Source: Mortierella alpina (taxonomy: Eukaryota > Mortierellomycota > Mortierellomycetes > Mortierellales > Mortierellaceae). Taken from it: a DNA stretch of 64,000 nucleotides. The notes beneath the pieces were generated by a model. That model worked only from the letters and a program-made list of their open reading frames with translations. It did not search any database and was not told the DNA's origin. The stretch covers positions 1,984,001-2,048,000 of the forward strand of contig JANATF010000001.1 of NCBI GenBank assembly GCA_029449245.1, in the 5' to 3' direction. Of the stretch, positions 62,737 to 64,000 are shown one piece after another (positions within the stretch are counted from its first letter, which is position 1; the number at the start of each line of letters is the position of its first letter). Position numbers and translations under genes: made by a program.

Positions 62737-63376
62737 GACTCCCCCCTCGAGATGAAATCCAGGGTTGCAGTGCTGTGATGTGGCTAGAAACGGTAGCAAT
62801 TCGTTTCTAAAGTGCCAGGATAAAGGAAAAACCATACAACGTGATGGGAAAAAAGAACCTTTTCCATATAGATAGAGGGATTAAAACCTCTGAGAGTGGG
62901 TAAAGCAGAGTGTACATCTCTTGCTTGAACCACTTGGGAAGGAAAACCGATGAAGAACGGGAAAGCCTTCTCAGACCAGGATCAAAAATTAACCTGAGTT
63001 AGTCTGATGAGAACATGTCTCATACTGCTGTACAGTGCGTCTGCAGACTGCGGCTGTCTAAAATGCCTAATATACGGTGGCTAGTGCTCAATGGCACGAG
63101 TTGACAAAAGACAACTCTTACTTGTCATGGAAAAACGCAATGCGGAAAAAAGACCAAAGACCAAGTGTGAATGAATGAGGAAAGTAAGGTCCAAACCTTA
63201 ATCCAAAAAACCTCATGGTGAACAACGCGCGCGTGAGAATGTGGTATACATGGGAATAAGCCCCACACTCCCCCGCAAAATGATTTTTTACGCGGTTCAA
63301 AAATAGAATTACAAAAATTGTAATGTACATGCCTCTTCTCTTCTCCATTCCCTCTCCTGCACAAACCTGAAAACGA
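62737..63376 (-). other. 3' untranslated region of E2
   Basis: Counterpart of 60226-60865 with scattered single-base changes; no gene. The same two G-rich tracts are present. Confidence 0.7.
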
Positions 63377-64000
63377 CTACAACTTCTCCGTATTACCACG
63401 ACCTGATCGTCTGACCCGATGCGTAGTGCCGGAGACAGCTTGAGCAATTGAAGCGACTGCAAGAGCCTTTCTCTTAGTGCTAGCTGTCACGCTTGTTGCA
63501 AGGTGATTCTTCAACTCTTCCTTCTGAGTCTTCAGCTTCTTTCGGTGCTGCTTCGCGACTACGTGAGGATTCGTCTTGTTAATTCCTTTCCAATATTGGT
63601 GGACTAACTTGTCCGAGTCAAACTGTTCGTAGGGGATGAAAGAGTCTTCATTCTCCGAGTATCCCTTCCAATGAACCTTATAAAGCAATTGGCCGTCTTC
63701 TAAGCTATGTCCTAGAATCGACTCAACTTCGTAGCTCTCCTCAGAGGGCTGCGCAAGGTCTTGGGTTACTACGTTCAATTGCTCAGGAGCATAGTGACGA
63801 GGCAAAATGTCACCCGTTGCGTCTTGCAATTCATAAGCACCAAAGCTCGTTCGTCTCACTACTTTAAAAGGGCCGTCCTTTTTAGGAACAAGAGCACCTT
63901 CAGCAACTGGATCGATCGCCATGACAAATGCGCCAGGTTGAATTTCACGGATGGTATGCGAGTTGTTGAATTTATCAATCATTTTCTTTTGGTTGTCTGA
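63377..64000 (-). CDS. E2 pol C-terminus (partial)
   Basis: About 208 codons entering from the right edge: SDNQKKMIDKFNNSHTIREI, GPFKVVRRTSFGAYEL, chromodomain SYEVESILGHSLEDG ... YKVHWKGYSENED, HQYWKGINKTNPHV and a basic tail ending GRGNTEKL-TAG. A few residues differ from E1 (SVTASTKRKALAVAS versus SETASIKRKAPAIAS). No damage visible in the part shown. Confidence 0.9.
   Translation of the reverse strand, partial: SDNQKKMIDKFNNSHTIREIQPGAFVMAIDPVAEGALVPKKDGPFKVVRRTSFGAYELQDATGDILPRHYAPEQLNVVTQDLAQPSEESYEVESILGHSLEDGQLLYKVHWKGYSENEDSFIPYEQFDSDKLVHQYWKGINKTNPHVVAKQHRKKLKTQKEELKNHLATSVTASTKRKALAVASIAQAVSGTTHRVRRSGRGNTEKL

Larger units (their letters stand above)
62525..64000 (-). mobile_element. 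E2: 3' end of a second E-type element, opposite strand
   Basis: 3' LTR 62525-62736, purine tract, 3' UTR and pol C-terminus running off the right edge. Nearly identical to E1; the LTR differs by about one substitution and one indel. It sits in the D3 LTR. Confidence 0.9.

Overview
This 64 kb window looks like a retrotransposon graveyard and nursery from a filamentous fungus, most likely a basidiomycete. The reasons are several diverged Ty3/Gypsy families (most with a C-terminal chromodomain), a BED-finger hAT transposase split by short GT-AG introns of 82-124 bp, and no recognisable host gene. Every stretch I could interpret belongs to a transposon, LTR or transposon UTR. I saw no rRNA, tRNA or CRISPR. 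Element names (A-K) are mine; family names from databases were not checked.

Layout by nesting. A plus-strand element D2 (46329-50554, 5' part outside the window) was hit by the minus-strand element G1 (17555-46328, 100-bp LTR). G1 carries four insertions: F1 (same family as G1, runs off the left edge; itself hit by A, which was hit by B: 212-17330), H1 (17905-29813; carrying element C, a 1010-bp solo LTR and a 328-bp solo LTR), a 904-bp solo LTR (31399-32302), and I1 (33048-45285; carrying a diverged long LTR that was hit by D1, plus another solo LTR). Most boundaries are supported by TG...CA ends, by target-site duplications (TSDs) and by restored reading frames when the insert is removed.

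Right part. D2 abuts a hAT transposon (50560-55629) that sits in the Gag of plus-strand element E1 (55630-61078). E1 lies in the integrase of K1 (61080-62395), and K1 lies in K2 (62396-62500). After that come the first 24 bp of another D LTR (D3) and the minus-strand element E2 (62525 to the right edge).

Gene logic. All LTR elements encode Gag, protease, reverse transcriptase (RT), RNase H and integrase (IN). A and B look intact apart from B lying in A; they use 1.01-kb LTRs, make 4-bp TSDs and appear to make Pol by -1 frameshifting. C, D, E and I have short LTRs (137-213 bp) with a shared core. In C, D and I an LTR segment is complementary to the sequence just after the 5' LTR, as in Tf1-type self-priming. 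F/G/K and H have a tRNA-type primer site starting TGGTAGC. The hAT transposase is intact across four introns except for a solo LTR in its last exon.
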